Of a stretch of DNA of 64,000 nt, positions 43,365-54,785 are shown piece after piece (the stretch's first letter is position 1; each line of letters starts with the position of its first letter). Location: positions 806,001 through 870,000 of the forward strand of contig NZ_NRQT01000001.1 of the NCBI RefSeq assembly GCF_004119455.1, read 5' to 3'. Both the position numbers and the translations under genes were made by a program. This stretch comes from Chryseobacterium sp. CH25. Lineage in GTDB: Bacteria; Bacteroidota; Bacteroidia; Flavobacteriales; Weeksellaceae. Below the pieces are notes generated by a model. That model was not told the DNA's origin. It was given only the letters and a program-made list of their open reading frames with translations, and did no database searches.

Positions 43365-45295
43365 TTATTTCTTTACTAAGCTGATAACCTGATTTTCCTG
43401 CTTGGAGGCTACTTCCCAAATTTGTTTGAATGCAGGATAATACTCTTTAGGATAATCTGCACTGGAAACTTTTGTCGTAGTAGTTACTTCCAGCTTATTT
43501 CCTTTTTGTTCAAAAATATAGCTGTATGTGATCTCTTTATCCTGAGTAACAATTTTTTTGTTTTTGGGCATTTCTTCAACAACATATCCTTCTGGAATTT
43601 CCAATGTTACTTTTTTAACTTTTGTAGTAGGCCCACCAAAATCAATAGGATATTTTCTGGCATCAGCCTGATCAAACTCATTAGATGTTTTGCTTAAAAA
43701 TAACATTGGATTGATGATCAGTTTCTTTCCTACTTTGTCTATTAAATCTGATGATGAGAATTTCATTGTACTTTCAAATTCTCCATTATCCAATACTTTG
43801 GAATCAATTCCAGTGAAATCTATAGAGAAGTTCTCTTTATATTGCTTCTTATATTTTTCTGGGTTCTCATCATAATTATCTTTTACATACATCGCAAAAG
43901 TTCCTGTATCTTTATCAGAATAAGATCCGGAAATACTTCCGTCATCACTAAGCTTAGCATCAACCGTCAGGAATGTACTGCTTTGCTTCATATTGACCAT
44001 CTCAATCTGCACTGCTTTAGTCTTATTTAATAAAACAGCATACTGATTCCAGTCTCTTAAAGGCAATTCGTCCATGGAAGACTGCTTGGAAGTAGCATCA
44101 TACATATGATAATGTCCATTAATATTTACTGATGCCAATACAAAATTCATATTAGAGACATTAGGAGAGACCAGATTAATCATTCCATTTTCTACAGTGG
44201 AAATCACCGCCGGATCTGCCTTAATACCAGCCTCCCGAAGAAGCATAACCAAATAAAGGTTAATTTCAGCAGCATTCCCCGCTTTGCTATCCAGCATTTT
44301 CTTTATCCCATCATCTATATAAATTCCTTTGTCTTTGTTCCAGGTAAATGTTTTTTGAACATAAGAAAATATAGCATTAGCTTTTTCAAGCTCAGTTTTC
44401 ATCTGTGTCACCTCTGCAGGCATATTGTCTTTAGCCAGTCTTGTTTTCTTTAATTCCCCACCAAAATCATCACTTTCATAAAGAGTCTTACTAATCTGAT
44501 CCCATGAGGATGAATAAAGTTTCACTTCTTTATAATTTGTAGAATGAAGCTCTGCACTTACTTTTGTTCTGTAGTTTCTATCATTTCTTACAAATTTTTC
44601 GGCTTTGAAACCTTTTACATTCTCAAATCCAAATCTATATGTTTTGTATTGAGTACCATAAAGAGTCTTCTCTTCCACTATTCTGTGTTTTGGTCCCAAA
44701 GCTCCGGTATAGTTAATATTATAAGAAATATGGATTGGAGTATCTAAAACATATTCTGTATAAAGAGAAGGTGTATCTGATTCAATTAAAAACTCTGGAA
44801 TATTGTATAAAAATGGGGATACAATCTCATACTGATATTCCAGTACAGAACCGTTTTTCACATTGGGAAAAGCAAATTTCGTCACATTTACATATTTACT
44901 TTCCTTACTTTTATACTGTGAACTTTTCTCAACTTTTACAGGAACTGTAGTTCCATTTTCAAGATTATAGGTAAAGGCTTTGAACTTCCCTAAGCTTTCT
45001 TTATTACTCCCGGATTGATAAAGAGGTACTTCCAGATTTAACCAATCTTCAGCTTTATCTTTATCATAGATTTTAATCCTGTAAAAATATTTTTATGCAG
45101 CTCTCCTATGGTATGATCAACCATAAAATGTACAGATTTATATAGAATTTCCGCGGGAGCATTTTCATCTAATAATGACTTTGTCTTGGAAAGATCCGCA
45201 TCAGCAAATTTAGGAGGGTTCAAAAACTCATGTTTCTGAGCTTTTACAACCATAACATTCGCTGAACAGATCAGTATTAATACTATTTTTTTCAT
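43365..45295 (-). pseudogene. Secreted DUF3857/transglutaminase-like protein, frameshifted near the N-terminus
   Basis: The N-terminal frame (from ATG 45295) has a signal peptide and DLSKTKSLLDENAPAEILYK, then runs out of frame to a stop at 45038. The other frame carries the rest, from KAEDWLNLEVPLYQ onward through the DUF3857 strands and a transglutaminase-like region (TFTWNKDKGIYIDDGIKKML, then AGNAAEINLYLVMLLREAGI). Adding one base in the A5 run at 45083-45087 gives one 643-residue protein, the length of the intact paralogue upstream. The usual catalytic Cys is replaced: the paralogue has GDCKG where this has GNAAE. It follows the paralogue by 2 nt. Confidence 0.85.
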
Positions 45296-45297
45296 AT

Positions 45298-47190
45298 TTA
45301 TATTTTTGTGATTAAAATTTTTGAGTTATCCATATTGAGTATTTTCTTTCTGAAACTTACATAGTCATTATATTTCTCCTTAGGATAAGTTCCTTTATTA
45401 ACCTGAATTTTTCTGCTTACTTTTATCTCTTCTCCACTTTTCACAAAGCTAAGTTTATAATGTCCAAATTCTGAATTAATACTTATATCATCAGGAGTTT
45501 CATCGGTTTTATACCCTTTAGGAATCATATAACTGATTTCATATTCATCTTCAAATGACTGTCTGATTTCAAATGGAAGTTCACGGTTTTCATCCGTCTT
45601 ATATACACTATCCGAAAAAATAGGAACAGCTCTGAAGATAAGACTGTTTCCCGCGTTTTTACAGTAATTATTAGTTTTAAAATCTATATCGTAGGTAATG
45701 ACAGCCTTGTCTTTATTGTTGGTAAAGTTTTTCATTTCAACTTTTTCAAAATTTAAAACATCAAACCTTTTTTTCAGTGCATCATTCTTTTCTTTTGGGT
45801 TAAGGTTTACAAATCCAAGATTGTTATCATATTGATTTCCTGTATATAAAAAATTCCCTTCTCCCGTAATACTGTTATCCTCACCAATCTTTATGTTCAG
45901 TTTTTGCTTTTCTTTATTCTGATCTGCTGAATATACCGGAGTATTAATCAACTCTATTCCGTTTTTCTTTACAGAAAGTACATTTCTGTCTGTAGTACTG
46001 TATCCTAAATGATTAAATGCCGTCTGTTGTGAAGTATTTTCAAGCCAGATATTTCCATTTTCTGTAGGAACCACCAAAATAGCGTGATTTCCGCCCATTT
46101 TAGGAAAGTCTGGATCAAAAGAAACCTGAGAAAGTCCTGAATTGATTACACAATAATAGGAAGGAATTCCAGCTTCATTCAATAAGACCTTCATATAATT
46201 GGTAAGCCCTTTACAGTCTCCATATCCTTTTTTATGCACCTCATCCGGCATCATAGGAAGCCAGCCGCCAATTCCCAGTCCTACATATATATATCTGGTT
46301 TTAGCCTGCATATACTGATAGATCTTCTTTACTTTTTCCTCTACAGAGCCTTGAAGCTGTAAGGCTGCAACCTCAGCTTTAATTGTTGGAGTGGATACAG
46401 CCACCGGATCGATAAGATTGTTATAATACCAGGTTCCAAAGTCTGTCCAACTATTTAAAGTTCCCTGTTTTCCTGCCAGATTAAACTTGGTAAGGGCAAA
46501 ACTTACTTTAGGCAATATTTTAACAGGCTCCGGAATCATTGAAATATCATCAATAGCCGGAACATTTTTGTAAGAATAACTTTTTTCATTTCCATTACTG
46601 TTCTCAACTGCTGAAGCATAGTTATACTTTGATGGATAAATTTTAGACCGAAGATCAATTCCTGAGGTATTGATAATCTTCATCTGTGCATCTTCCAAAG
46701 ACGTGTTGGTAGAATAAAATGGGATAAAATCCGGAATAAAAATGGTGTTCTTATCCTGAGACTGATATGAAAAATCAATTGTATAAGGATATTGAACGGG
46801 AGTATAGGAAAATACCATTACTCTGTTATCAGAATAAAACACTCCCTGCGTATTATTAGCAAAATCACTGAAATCGGACTTGGAATAACTCTTTATTTTC
46901 TTTCCCGATTCGTCATAAACAGTAACCTTCACATCAGAAATACTTCTTGTCTTATCATAAGGAATGTAAGCAACAGCTTTTTCATCACCATCTTTATTTA
47001 AAACAGTAGTTACAGTATTGTATTGATATCTTATTTCATCAATTTTATTAATCTGAACTGCTGTAAAATCTTTTCTGATAACAACATTAGCATTTTTCTT
47101 TAAATTTTCTGGAATAGAAGAAGCTGGATAGCTTTGAGCAAAGTACATTGAGGCTGTAGACAGTACCCCAAGAAATAATATTTTCATCAT
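45298..47190 (-). CDS. Secreted DUF3857 and transglutaminase-like protein
   Basis: A 630-residue protein with a signal peptide (MMKILFLGVLSTASMYFAQS). The first half is a DUF3857 beta-sandwich with VFSYTPVQYPYTIDFSYQSQ. The second half is a transglutaminase-like protease fold with the Cys in GYGDCKGLTNYMKVLLNEAG and a later MGGNHAILVVP carrying the His. The C-terminal domain (DUF2569/DUF3858-like) completes the usual length. These proteins are common in Bacteroidota, with unknown substrates. It is the first gene of a two-gene unit with its frameshifted paralogue. Confidence 0.87.
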   Translation of the reverse strand: MMKILFLGVLSTASMYFAQSYPASSIPENLKKNANVVIRKDFTAVQINKIDEIRYQYNTVTTVLNKDGDEKAVAYIPYDKTRSISDVKVTVYDESGKKIKSYSKSDFSDFANNTQGVFYSDNRVMVFSYTPVQYPYTIDFSYQSQDKNTIFIPDFIPFYSTNTSLEDAQMKIINTSGIDLRSKIYPSKYNYASAVENSNGNEKSYSYKNVPAIDDISMIPEPVKILPKVSFALTKFNLAGKQGTLNSWTDFGTWYYNNLIDPVAVSTPTIKAEVAALQLQGSVEEKVKKIYQYMQAKTRYIYVGLGIGGWLPMMPDEVHKKGYGDCKGLTNYMKVLLNEAGIPSYYCVINSGLSQVSFDPDFPKMGGNHAILVVPTENGNIWLENTSQQTAFNHLGYSTTDRNVLSVKKNGIELINTPVYSADQNKEKQKLNIKIGEDNSITGEGNFLYTGNQYDNNLGFVNLNPKEKNDALKKRFDVLNFEKVEMKNFTNNKDKAVITYDIDFKTNNYCKNAGNSLIFRAVPIFSDSVYKTDENRELPFEIRQSFEDEYEISYMIPKGYKTDETPDDISINSEFGHYKLSFVKSGEEIKVSRKIQVNKGTYPKEKYNDYVSFRKKILNMDNSKILITKI

Positions 47191-47645
47191 GGTTATTAAA
47201 CTTCGACAAAAATAATAAAATCTTAATAATTGTTAAATAAAACTCAATAAATTAACAGCAAATAAATCACATTTGACAATAAATACATTTTAATAAACTG
47301 AAAACCAATTTATTATAAACATTAAAAATCTCATCTAAATGAAATAAAGAGACTCCACAATGTGGAGCCCCGACTAATACTTACAAAAGTACTATCCTAA
47401 ATCAACCTTAATATAAGGCTGTAAATAATCAAAGGGTGTTTTCTATACAAGCAAAAATGACGGTTTGAATGTATATTCCTTTTCAATCATTTAAAATTAA
47501 AATAATCTAGTATGAAACGGTGAGCTTCATATTGTCTGCAAATTCAAAAATAGGATAAATTGTGGCTTCTATAATTCAAATCATGTAGAATTAATTTTAC
47601 AAAAGAGTACAATAAATCCTATAGATCATTATTATTGGATTAAAA
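47191..47645. other. Gap of about 455 nt without a recognisable gene
   Basis: Mostly A+T-rich. A leftward -7 box TATTTTTG (47214-47207) lies before the DUF3857 gene. A leftward TACTTTTG (47391-47384) is followed 17 nt later by a CTCCAC-AAT-GTGGAG hairpin (47353-47367) with T-rich DNA after it, which could mark a very short RNA but is weak evidence. No open frame above a few codons stands out. Confidence 0.4.
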
Positions 47646-47668
47646 AAAGACTCCATTTCGGAGTCTTT
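47646..47668 (-). terminator. Terminator after the DUF5684 gene
   Basis: AAAGACTCC / GGAGTCTTT around ATTTC, followed leftward by seven T residues; 17 nt past the stop. Confidence 0.88.
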
Positions 47669-47685
47669 AGTTTTTATTTTGTTCT

Positions 47686-48108
47686 TTAATCATTCGGGAT
47701 TCTTTTACTGTCATAGGTATCACTTCCAAGTCCCAGTACAGGAATAAAAATGAATCCAAAGAAGAACAGTAAAATGGTGTAAAGAGGAGTTTCTTTTCCA
47801 AAACCTTTCGCCAATCTGTCATTGACTACCCATGAAGCATAAAGATTGACAAACGGAATCAGGAATAAGATAATCCACCATATTGGTTTTTTCACAATAT
47901 CCAGCATAACAATAGCATTATAAATAGGAACGAAAGCTGCCCATGCATCTTCTCTGCCTGCCTTTTTAAAAATTTTAAACATACAATATCCGTAAAACAG
48001 ATATACAAGTAAGCTTATAAACATTGATCCAATCCCTAATCCTGCAGCAGCTGCACCAGACACCGCATCTGCCCCATTGTAGGGGTCTGTTTGTAAAAGA
48101 GTTAACAT
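47686..48108 (-). CDS. DUF5684 membrane protein
   Basis: A 140-residue protein with three hydrophobic segments. The central stretch FKKAGREDAWAAFVPIYNAI followed by KKPIWWIILFLIPFVNLYAS is typical of DUF5684 (a family sometimes annotated as signal-peptidase-like). The C-terminus ends in a short charged tail (GSDTYDSKRIPND). Function unknown. Its -7 box TATATTTG (leftward 48140-48133) directly abuts the gyrB terminator hairpin. Confidence 0.75.
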   Translation of the reverse strand: MLTLLQTDPYNGADAVSGAAAAGLGIGSMFISLLVYLFYGYCMFKIFKKAGREDAWAAFVPIYNAIVMLDIVKKPIWWIILFLIPFVNLYASWVVNDRLAKGFGKETPLYTILLFFFGFIFIPVLGLGSDTYDSKRIPND

Positions 48109-48139
48109 ATTATTATTTTTTTTGATTTACCCCAAATAT

Positions 48140-48171
48140 AAAAAAGCTTCTAAATAATTAGAAGCTTTTTT
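48140..48171 (-). terminator. Terminator after gyrB
   Basis: AAAAAAGCTTCTAA (48140-48153) pairs perfectly with TTAGAAGCTTTTTT (48158-48171) over 4 nt; 18 nt past the gyrB stop. Confidence 0.9.
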
Positions 48172-48189
48172 GTGATATTTTAAAAACGT

Positions 48190-50184
<1,995 letters not shown>

Positions 50185-50358
50185 TTATGAAAGTTAAAAA
50201 GTGTCAAAAAAATGTAGAGTTTTCTTAGAGAAAGCATAAGGAATAGCCAACCTGTAAAAGATTCAAAATTAAAATGTATTGCTGAAATATCAACTGTTTT
50301 AAATCATACTCAACATCAATAATTTATGCGTAAATTTATTTACTGAAAAGTTGATATT

Positions 50359-51702
50359 ATGGATGATTTTATAGCTGCCCGCGCCCAAATGGCGCTTTCT
50401 CTGGGCTTCCATATCATATTCTCCTGTGTGGGAATGGTGATGCCTTTTCTAATGGCTTTTGCCCATTGGAAGTACCTAAAGACCAATAATGAAGTATATA
50501 AAGGATTAACAAAAGCCTGGAGCAAAGGGGTTGCCATCCTGTTTGCTACCGGAGCTGTTTCGGGAACAATGCTCTCTTTTGAGTTGGGACTTTTATGGCC
50601 CGGGTTTATGAAACATGCAGGCCCTATCTTCGGAATGCCATTCTCATTGGAAGGAACAGCATTCTTTATTGAAGCTATTGCTATTGGCTTCTTTTTATAT
50701 GGATGGGATAAATTCAATAAGTGGTTTCACTGGTTCTGCGGTTTTCTTGTAGGGGTAAGTGGTTTGGCATCAGGAATTCTGGTAGTAGCTGCCAACGCCT
50801 GGATGAACTCTCCTACCGGTTTTGATTATATTAATGGACAATATCTTAATATAGATCCTATTAAAGCCATGTTTAATGATGCATGGTTTCCGCAGGCACT
50901 TCACATGACGGTTGCCGCTTTTTGTGCAACAGGATTTGCTGTAGCCGGAGTTCATGCTTTTTTAATTATGCGAAAAAAGAATGTGGAATTTCATACCAAA
51001 GCATTCAGAATTGCAGTAGGTTTTGCTTTAATTGGAGCATTTGGAGCTCCTTTAAGTGGTGATGTGGCTGCGAAATCTGTTGCAGAGAGACAACCCATCA
51101 AACTTGCTGCTATGGAAGCTCATTTTGAAACAGAAAAAGGAGCTGCCTTTGTAATCGGTGGAATTCCTGATGAAGAAAAAGAGGAAATAAAATATGCTAT
51201 TAAAATCCCAAAGGTATTAAGCTTTCTGGTAAGTAATGATTTCAATGCTGAAGTAAAAGGTCTTAAGGACTTTCCAAAGGATGAATGGCCTCCAATAGCC
51301 GTTACTCACTATGCTTTTCAGATTATGATCTTCTTTGGAGTGGTAATGATCTGCATTGGAGCTGTATACTTGTATGCATTCTTCTTTAAAAAGGAATGGC
51401 TGAATAAAAACTGGTTATTAAAAACGTTCCTGATCGCTACCCCATTCGGATATATTGCCCTGGAAGCAGGATGGACTGTTACTGAAGTAGGAAGACAGCC
51501 ATGGATCATTTATGGTGTAATGAGAACAATAGATGCAGTAACCCCAATGCCGGGAATACAGTACTCTTTCTACTTCTTCACTGCCATATTTATATCATTA
51601 TCATTAATTCTGGTATTCCTTTTAAGAAGACAGGTACAGATGGTTCCTAAGCTTTATGACCCAACAGACCCACAGTTTAACGATAAAAACAAAAAATCAT
51701 GA
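50359..51702 (+). CDS. cydA: Cytochrome bd-type quinol oxidase subunit I
   Basis: A 447-residue CydA. The heme ligand His18 lies in LGFHIIFSCVGMV, SGTMLSFELGLLWPGFM is the quinol-side helix, and GRQPWIIYGVMRT identifies the family. The quinol (Q) loop is short, so this is the compact form. It reduces oxygen with menaquinol in the inner membrane. cydB begins within its last codons (ATGA overlap at 51699), so translation is coupled. Confidence 0.96.
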   Translation: MDDFIAARAQMALSLGFHIIFSCVGMVMPFLMAFAHWKYLKTNNEVYKGLTKAWSKGVAILFATGAVSGTMLSFELGLLWPGFMKHAGPIFGMPFSLEGTAFFIEAIAIGFFLYGWDKFNKWFHWFCGFLVGVSGLASGILVVAANAWMNSPTGFDYINGQYLNIDPIKAMFNDAWFPQALHMTVAAFCATGFAVAGVHAFLIMRKKNVEFHTKAFRIAVGFALIGAFGAPLSGDVAAKSVAERQPIKLAAMEAHFETEKGAAFVIGGIPDEEKEEIKYAIKIPKVLSFLVSNDFNAEVKGLKDFPKDEWPPIAVTHYAFQIMIFFGVVMICIGAVYLYAFFFKKEWLNKNWLLKTFLIATPFGYIALEAGWTVTEVGRQPWIIYGVMRTIDAVTPMPGIQYSFYFFTAIFISLSLILVFLLRRQVQMVPKLYDPTDPQFNDKNKKS

Positions 51703-52703
51703 TCTACATTGTTATAGGTTTTCTCTGGCTTTCCATCTGTCTTTATATTATTCTGGGTGGTGCTGATTTTGGAGCAGGTATTGTAGAGCTTTTTACAAAT
51801 AAAAAAGCCCGCCATAAAACACAGGAGATTATGTATGAATCTATTGCTCCTGTTTGGGAAGCTAACCACATGTGGCTGATTATTGCTATTGTAATCCTTT
51901 TTGTGGGCTTCCCTGAGATTTATACTACAATGTCTACCTATCTTCATATTCCTCTAGTTTTGATGCTAGTAGGGATTATTGCAAGAGGAACAGCTTTTAC
52001 ATTCAGACATTATGATGCGGTGAAGGATAACTGGCAGGTTTTATACACACAGATATTTTATTACGCCAGTCTTTTAACTCCTTTTTTCCTTGGATTAATA
52101 GCAGCGGCAACAGTATCGCATTCTATAAACCCTGATGCAACCACCTTCCTTGATCTGTATATTTTCAGCTGGCTAAACTGGTTTGGAGTCTCTGTAGGTT
52201 TATTCACCGTAGCATTGTGTGCTTATCTTGCCTCTATTTTTTCATTGAGAGAAACCCGTGGTAAGGAAGAATTATTATTAATGATCAGAAAATCAAAACA
52301 AACGATGATTTTTGTAGTAATTACAGGAATTCTTGTATTTGCTACTGCTTACCTTTCGGATGTCCCTCTTTTAATGTGGGTATTCTCAAAACCATTAGGA
52401 ATTATGGCCATTGCTTTTGCTACAGTTGCTTTATTGCTTATTTTAAGAGCTTTGAATAACCAAAAATTACTTCCTGTGAGAGCTCTTGCGGGCTTTCAAA
52501 TGGTGATGATTCTTGTGGCGGCTACTTATCAGCATAATCCGGATATTATCTTATTGGGGAATGGACAGCATCTTTCATTACTGGAGCATATGGCACCTCC
52601 CAAGACAATTGCTGCCCTGGGCTGGGCTTTAATGCTGGGATCGTTATTTATTCTTCCGTTTTTATTTTACCTGATGGCTTCTTTCAGTAAACTGAGAAAA
52701 TAA
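51699..52703 (+). CDS. cydB: Cytochrome bd-type quinol oxidase subunit II
   Basis: A 334-residue polytopic subunit with the family opening IVIGFLWLSICLYIILGGAD and APVWEANHMWLIIAIVILFV, and eight or nine hydrophobic helices. It completes the bd oxidase with CydA and overlaps its gene by 4 nt. CydX is not recognisable; the next gene, 6 nt on, encodes a soluble DfsB-like protein. Confidence 0.95.
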   Translation: MIYIVIGFLWLSICLYIILGGADFGAGIVELFTNKKARHKTQEIMYESIAPVWEANHMWLIIAIVILFVGFPEIYTTMSTYLHIPLVLMLVGIIARGTAFTFRHYDAVKDNWQVLYTQIFYYASLLTPFFLGLIAAATVSHSINPDATTFLDLYIFSWLNWFGVSVGLFTVALCAYLASIFSLRETRGKEELLLMIRKSKQTMIFVVITGILVFATAYLSDVPLLMWVFSKPLGIMAIAFATVALLLILRALNNQKLLPVRALAGFQMVMILVAATYQHNPDIILLGNGQHLSLLEHMAPPKTIAALGWALMLGSLFILPFLFYLMASFSKLRK

Positions 52704-52709
52704 TAATAC

Positions 52710-53225
52710 ATGCAAAGTTATCAGGATAAAACAGAGCTTATTGAAGAGATCAAGACAAGGTATTTCCTTTATGATCAGGAATTCAAAGATATTAAAGAAG
52801 ACGAAAAAGATCTGTTAAAATCCGGTGTTGATAAAACACCTTCTCAAAATATATCTTATCAGATTGGCTGGACACGTCTTCTCCTACAATGGGAAGCTGA
52901 TGAAAAGAAAGGACTTGAGGTAAAAACTCCTACTCCGGAATACAAATGGAATAATTTAAAGGGGTTATATGAGTCTTTTTATCAGCAATATGGTTCTTAC
53001 AGCCTAGATCAACAAAGAGGAATACTGCAAAAACAGGTTGACGAAATTATATTATGGATTGAAAGCCTTGAGCATAAGACCCTATTTGTTCCTGAACAGA
53101 GAAAATGGGCGACAACGCCTGCAAAGTGGCCTGTTTGGAAATGGATACATATCAATACGGTTGCTCCTTTTAAAAACTTCAGATCGCAACTTAGGAAATG
53201 GAAAAAAGAAACCGGTACAGAATGA
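52710..53225 (+). CDS. ClbS/DfsB-family four-helix bundle protein
   Basis: A 171-residue soluble helical protein. The opening MQSYQDKTELIEEIKTRYF, the SQNISYQIGWTRLLLQWE region and the closing WPVWKWIHINTVAPFKNFRS are typical of ClbS/DfsB (DUF1706) proteins. ClbS from the colibactin locus is a cyclopropane hydrolase; most relatives are uncharacterised. It starts 6 nt after cydB and shares its terminator, so it is probably co-transcribed with the oxidase. Why is not clear. Confidence 0.8.
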   Translation: MQSYQDKTELIEEIKTRYFLYDQEFKDIKEDEKDLLKSGVDKTPSQNISYQIGWTRLLLQWEADEKKGLEVKTPTPEYKWNNLKGLYESFYQQYGSYSLDQQRGILQKQVDEIILWIESLEHKTLFVPEQRKWATTPAKWPVWKWIHINTVAPFKNFRSQLRKWKKETGTE

Positions 53226-53240
53226 TTCTGTACTGGTTTT
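53212..53240 (+). terminator. Terminator of the cydAB unit, overlapping the last gene
   Basis: CCGGTACAG (53212-53220) pairs with CTGTACTGG (53228-53236), with one G-U pair, then TTTTC. The left arm lies inside the coding end of the DfsB-like gene. Confidence 0.8.
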
Positions 53241-53266
53241 CTATTCTTATCAATTAAGAGCTATCC

Positions 53267-54685
53267 TTAATTTTTAATTGCTTTCTTAGATATAATTTGA
53301 TTGGATACGGTGGTTATCTTAATAAAATAAACTCCTTTTACCAATGAAGAGGTATTCATTTCTGCTGTATTTCCTTTTACAATAAGCTTCCCACTTTCAT
53401 CATAGATCTCTACATCTTTAATCTTCTCCTCAGTCTGTAATTTAAGTTCGTTTTTGAATGGATTTTCAAAAGTGGCATTTATGGTTTTCTTCAATTTTTC
53501 TGGTGTAGTAGAAAGTGTCTGTATCTGTTCGTTGATAATATAACGTGTAATTTTTTTAGGACTGAAAAAGTATAAATAATTTCCTACCACCTGAAAGTTA
53601 GGATATTCTCCATAACTGTAATTAATATAAGTATTATCTCCGGTATTAAAAACAGGTTGATTGTTAATATTTTTCAGGGCACCTGATGAGGAATAAGAAG
53701 CAATCGTAATATCTCCGGCATCAGATTTTAATAAGAAGAATAATCTGTTACCATTATCTGCATAAAAATTGGAATAAGGAGTGTAACCTATAGAATTTAT
53801 TTCATTATTCAACATAAAAACACCGTTGGTTCCAAAAACTGTATCAAGAAGTCCATTGGATGCTGTTTTTGAAATTGAGTATTGATTATTGTTTGAAGAA
53901 TTTCCATTTAACATATTCAGCATAGAACCATCCGTTTCATTATACATAGAATTTCTTACCGTTGCAGGGATAAGAGAAGTTTCCCCCAACCCATTATTAC
54001 CATAACCGGAGTCTAAGCTACCAGTAATAATGTTTAGTTTTCTTATTCCATAATTATTGAGATTGGAGTCTCCAGAACCAAATTCATATGCAAAATTATT
54101 ATGGATTACCCCATAAGTAAAAGCTGTAGAATAATTTATTGTAGATAATCTTCCATTAGTTCCATACCCTGTATCCAAAGTTCCATTCGCTAAAATTCTT
54201 GTAAAATTATCATCCTTCCGAAACAGCATCTTACCATCCGGCAATATCGATATATATTTTTTGCCAGAAATATCATTCGTTGCCCAATTCATTTGAAATG
54301 CAGTATCATATTGCCCTGCAGTTGAATATTTATCATCACTATAATTAATTAAATAGTCAGCATTTGCATCTAATAAACTTGATGGAGAGCCTAAACTTCC
54401 GGAATCTACAAATGAACCATTTGCCCCAAAACTCAGATCAGGAGTACCATTCGCATTCAATCTAATATACTTTATATATTTATTATTTCCTGAAATGTTA
54501 AGGTAATTGTAGGCAACTACTAATTTGTCTCCAATAAATTTATGTGCTGAATAACCGCCATTATCACTATAGATGTATTCTCCATTATTGCCGTAAGAAA
54601 GATCTTTGCTTAGAAAAATTTGTGCATTGAGTAAACTGCACGCATAAAGCACAATACCTGTGGTAATTTTTTTTTCATGATACAT
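53267..54685 (-). CDS. T9SS-exported protein with delta-60 repeats and C-terminal sorting domain
   Basis: A 472-residue secreted protein. Repeats of the form L-D-x-x-(F/Y)-G-x-N-G (DLSFGANGSFV, LDTGYGTNGRL, LDSGYGNNGLG, LDTVFGTNGVF) mark delta-60-type repeats that build a beta-propeller-like body. The last about 75 residues are a type A sorting domain: NATFENPFKNELKLQTEEKI, then VEIYDESGKLIVKGN, then GVYFIKITTVSNQIISKKAI. It is exported by the T9SS and attached or released at the surface. The ligand is unknown. The signal region is short (MYHEKKITTGIVLYACSLLNAQ in outline). Confidence 0.88.
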   Translation of the reverse strand: MYHEKKITTGIVLYACSLLNAQIFLSKDLSYGNNGEYIYSDNGGYSAHKFIGDKLVVAYNYLNISGNNKYIKYIRLNANGTPDLSFGANGSFVDSGSLGSPSSLLDANADYLINYSDDKYSTAGQYDTAFQMNWATNDISGKKYISILPDGKMLFRKDDNFTRILANGTLDTGYGTNGRLSTINYSTAFTYGVIHNNFAYEFGSGDSNLNNYGIRKLNIITGSLDSGYGNNGLGETSLIPATVRNSMYNETDGSMLNMLNGNSSNNNQYSISKTASNGLLDTVFGTNGVFMLNNEINSIGYTPYSNFYADNGNRLFFLLKSDAGDITIASYSSSGALKNINNQPVFNTGDNTYINYSYGEYPNFQVVGNYLYFFSPKKITRYIINEQIQTLSTTPEKLKKTINATFENPFKNELKLQTEEKIKDVEIYDESGKLIVKGNTAEMNTSSLVKGVYFIKITTVSNQIISKKAIKN

Positions 54686-54737
54686 TATGTTTTTATTGTG
54701 GCTAATATACTCTTTTTCTATTATCTGTAAATAAAAA

Positions 54738-54762
54738 AAGAGTGAACATAATGCTCACTCTT
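54738..54762 (-). terminator. Terminator after lysS
   Basis: AAGAGTGA (54738-54745) pairs with TCACTCTT (54755-54762), followed leftward by seven T residues. Confidence 0.82.
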
Positions 54763-54785
54763 CTCAACTTATGATGTTGTATATC

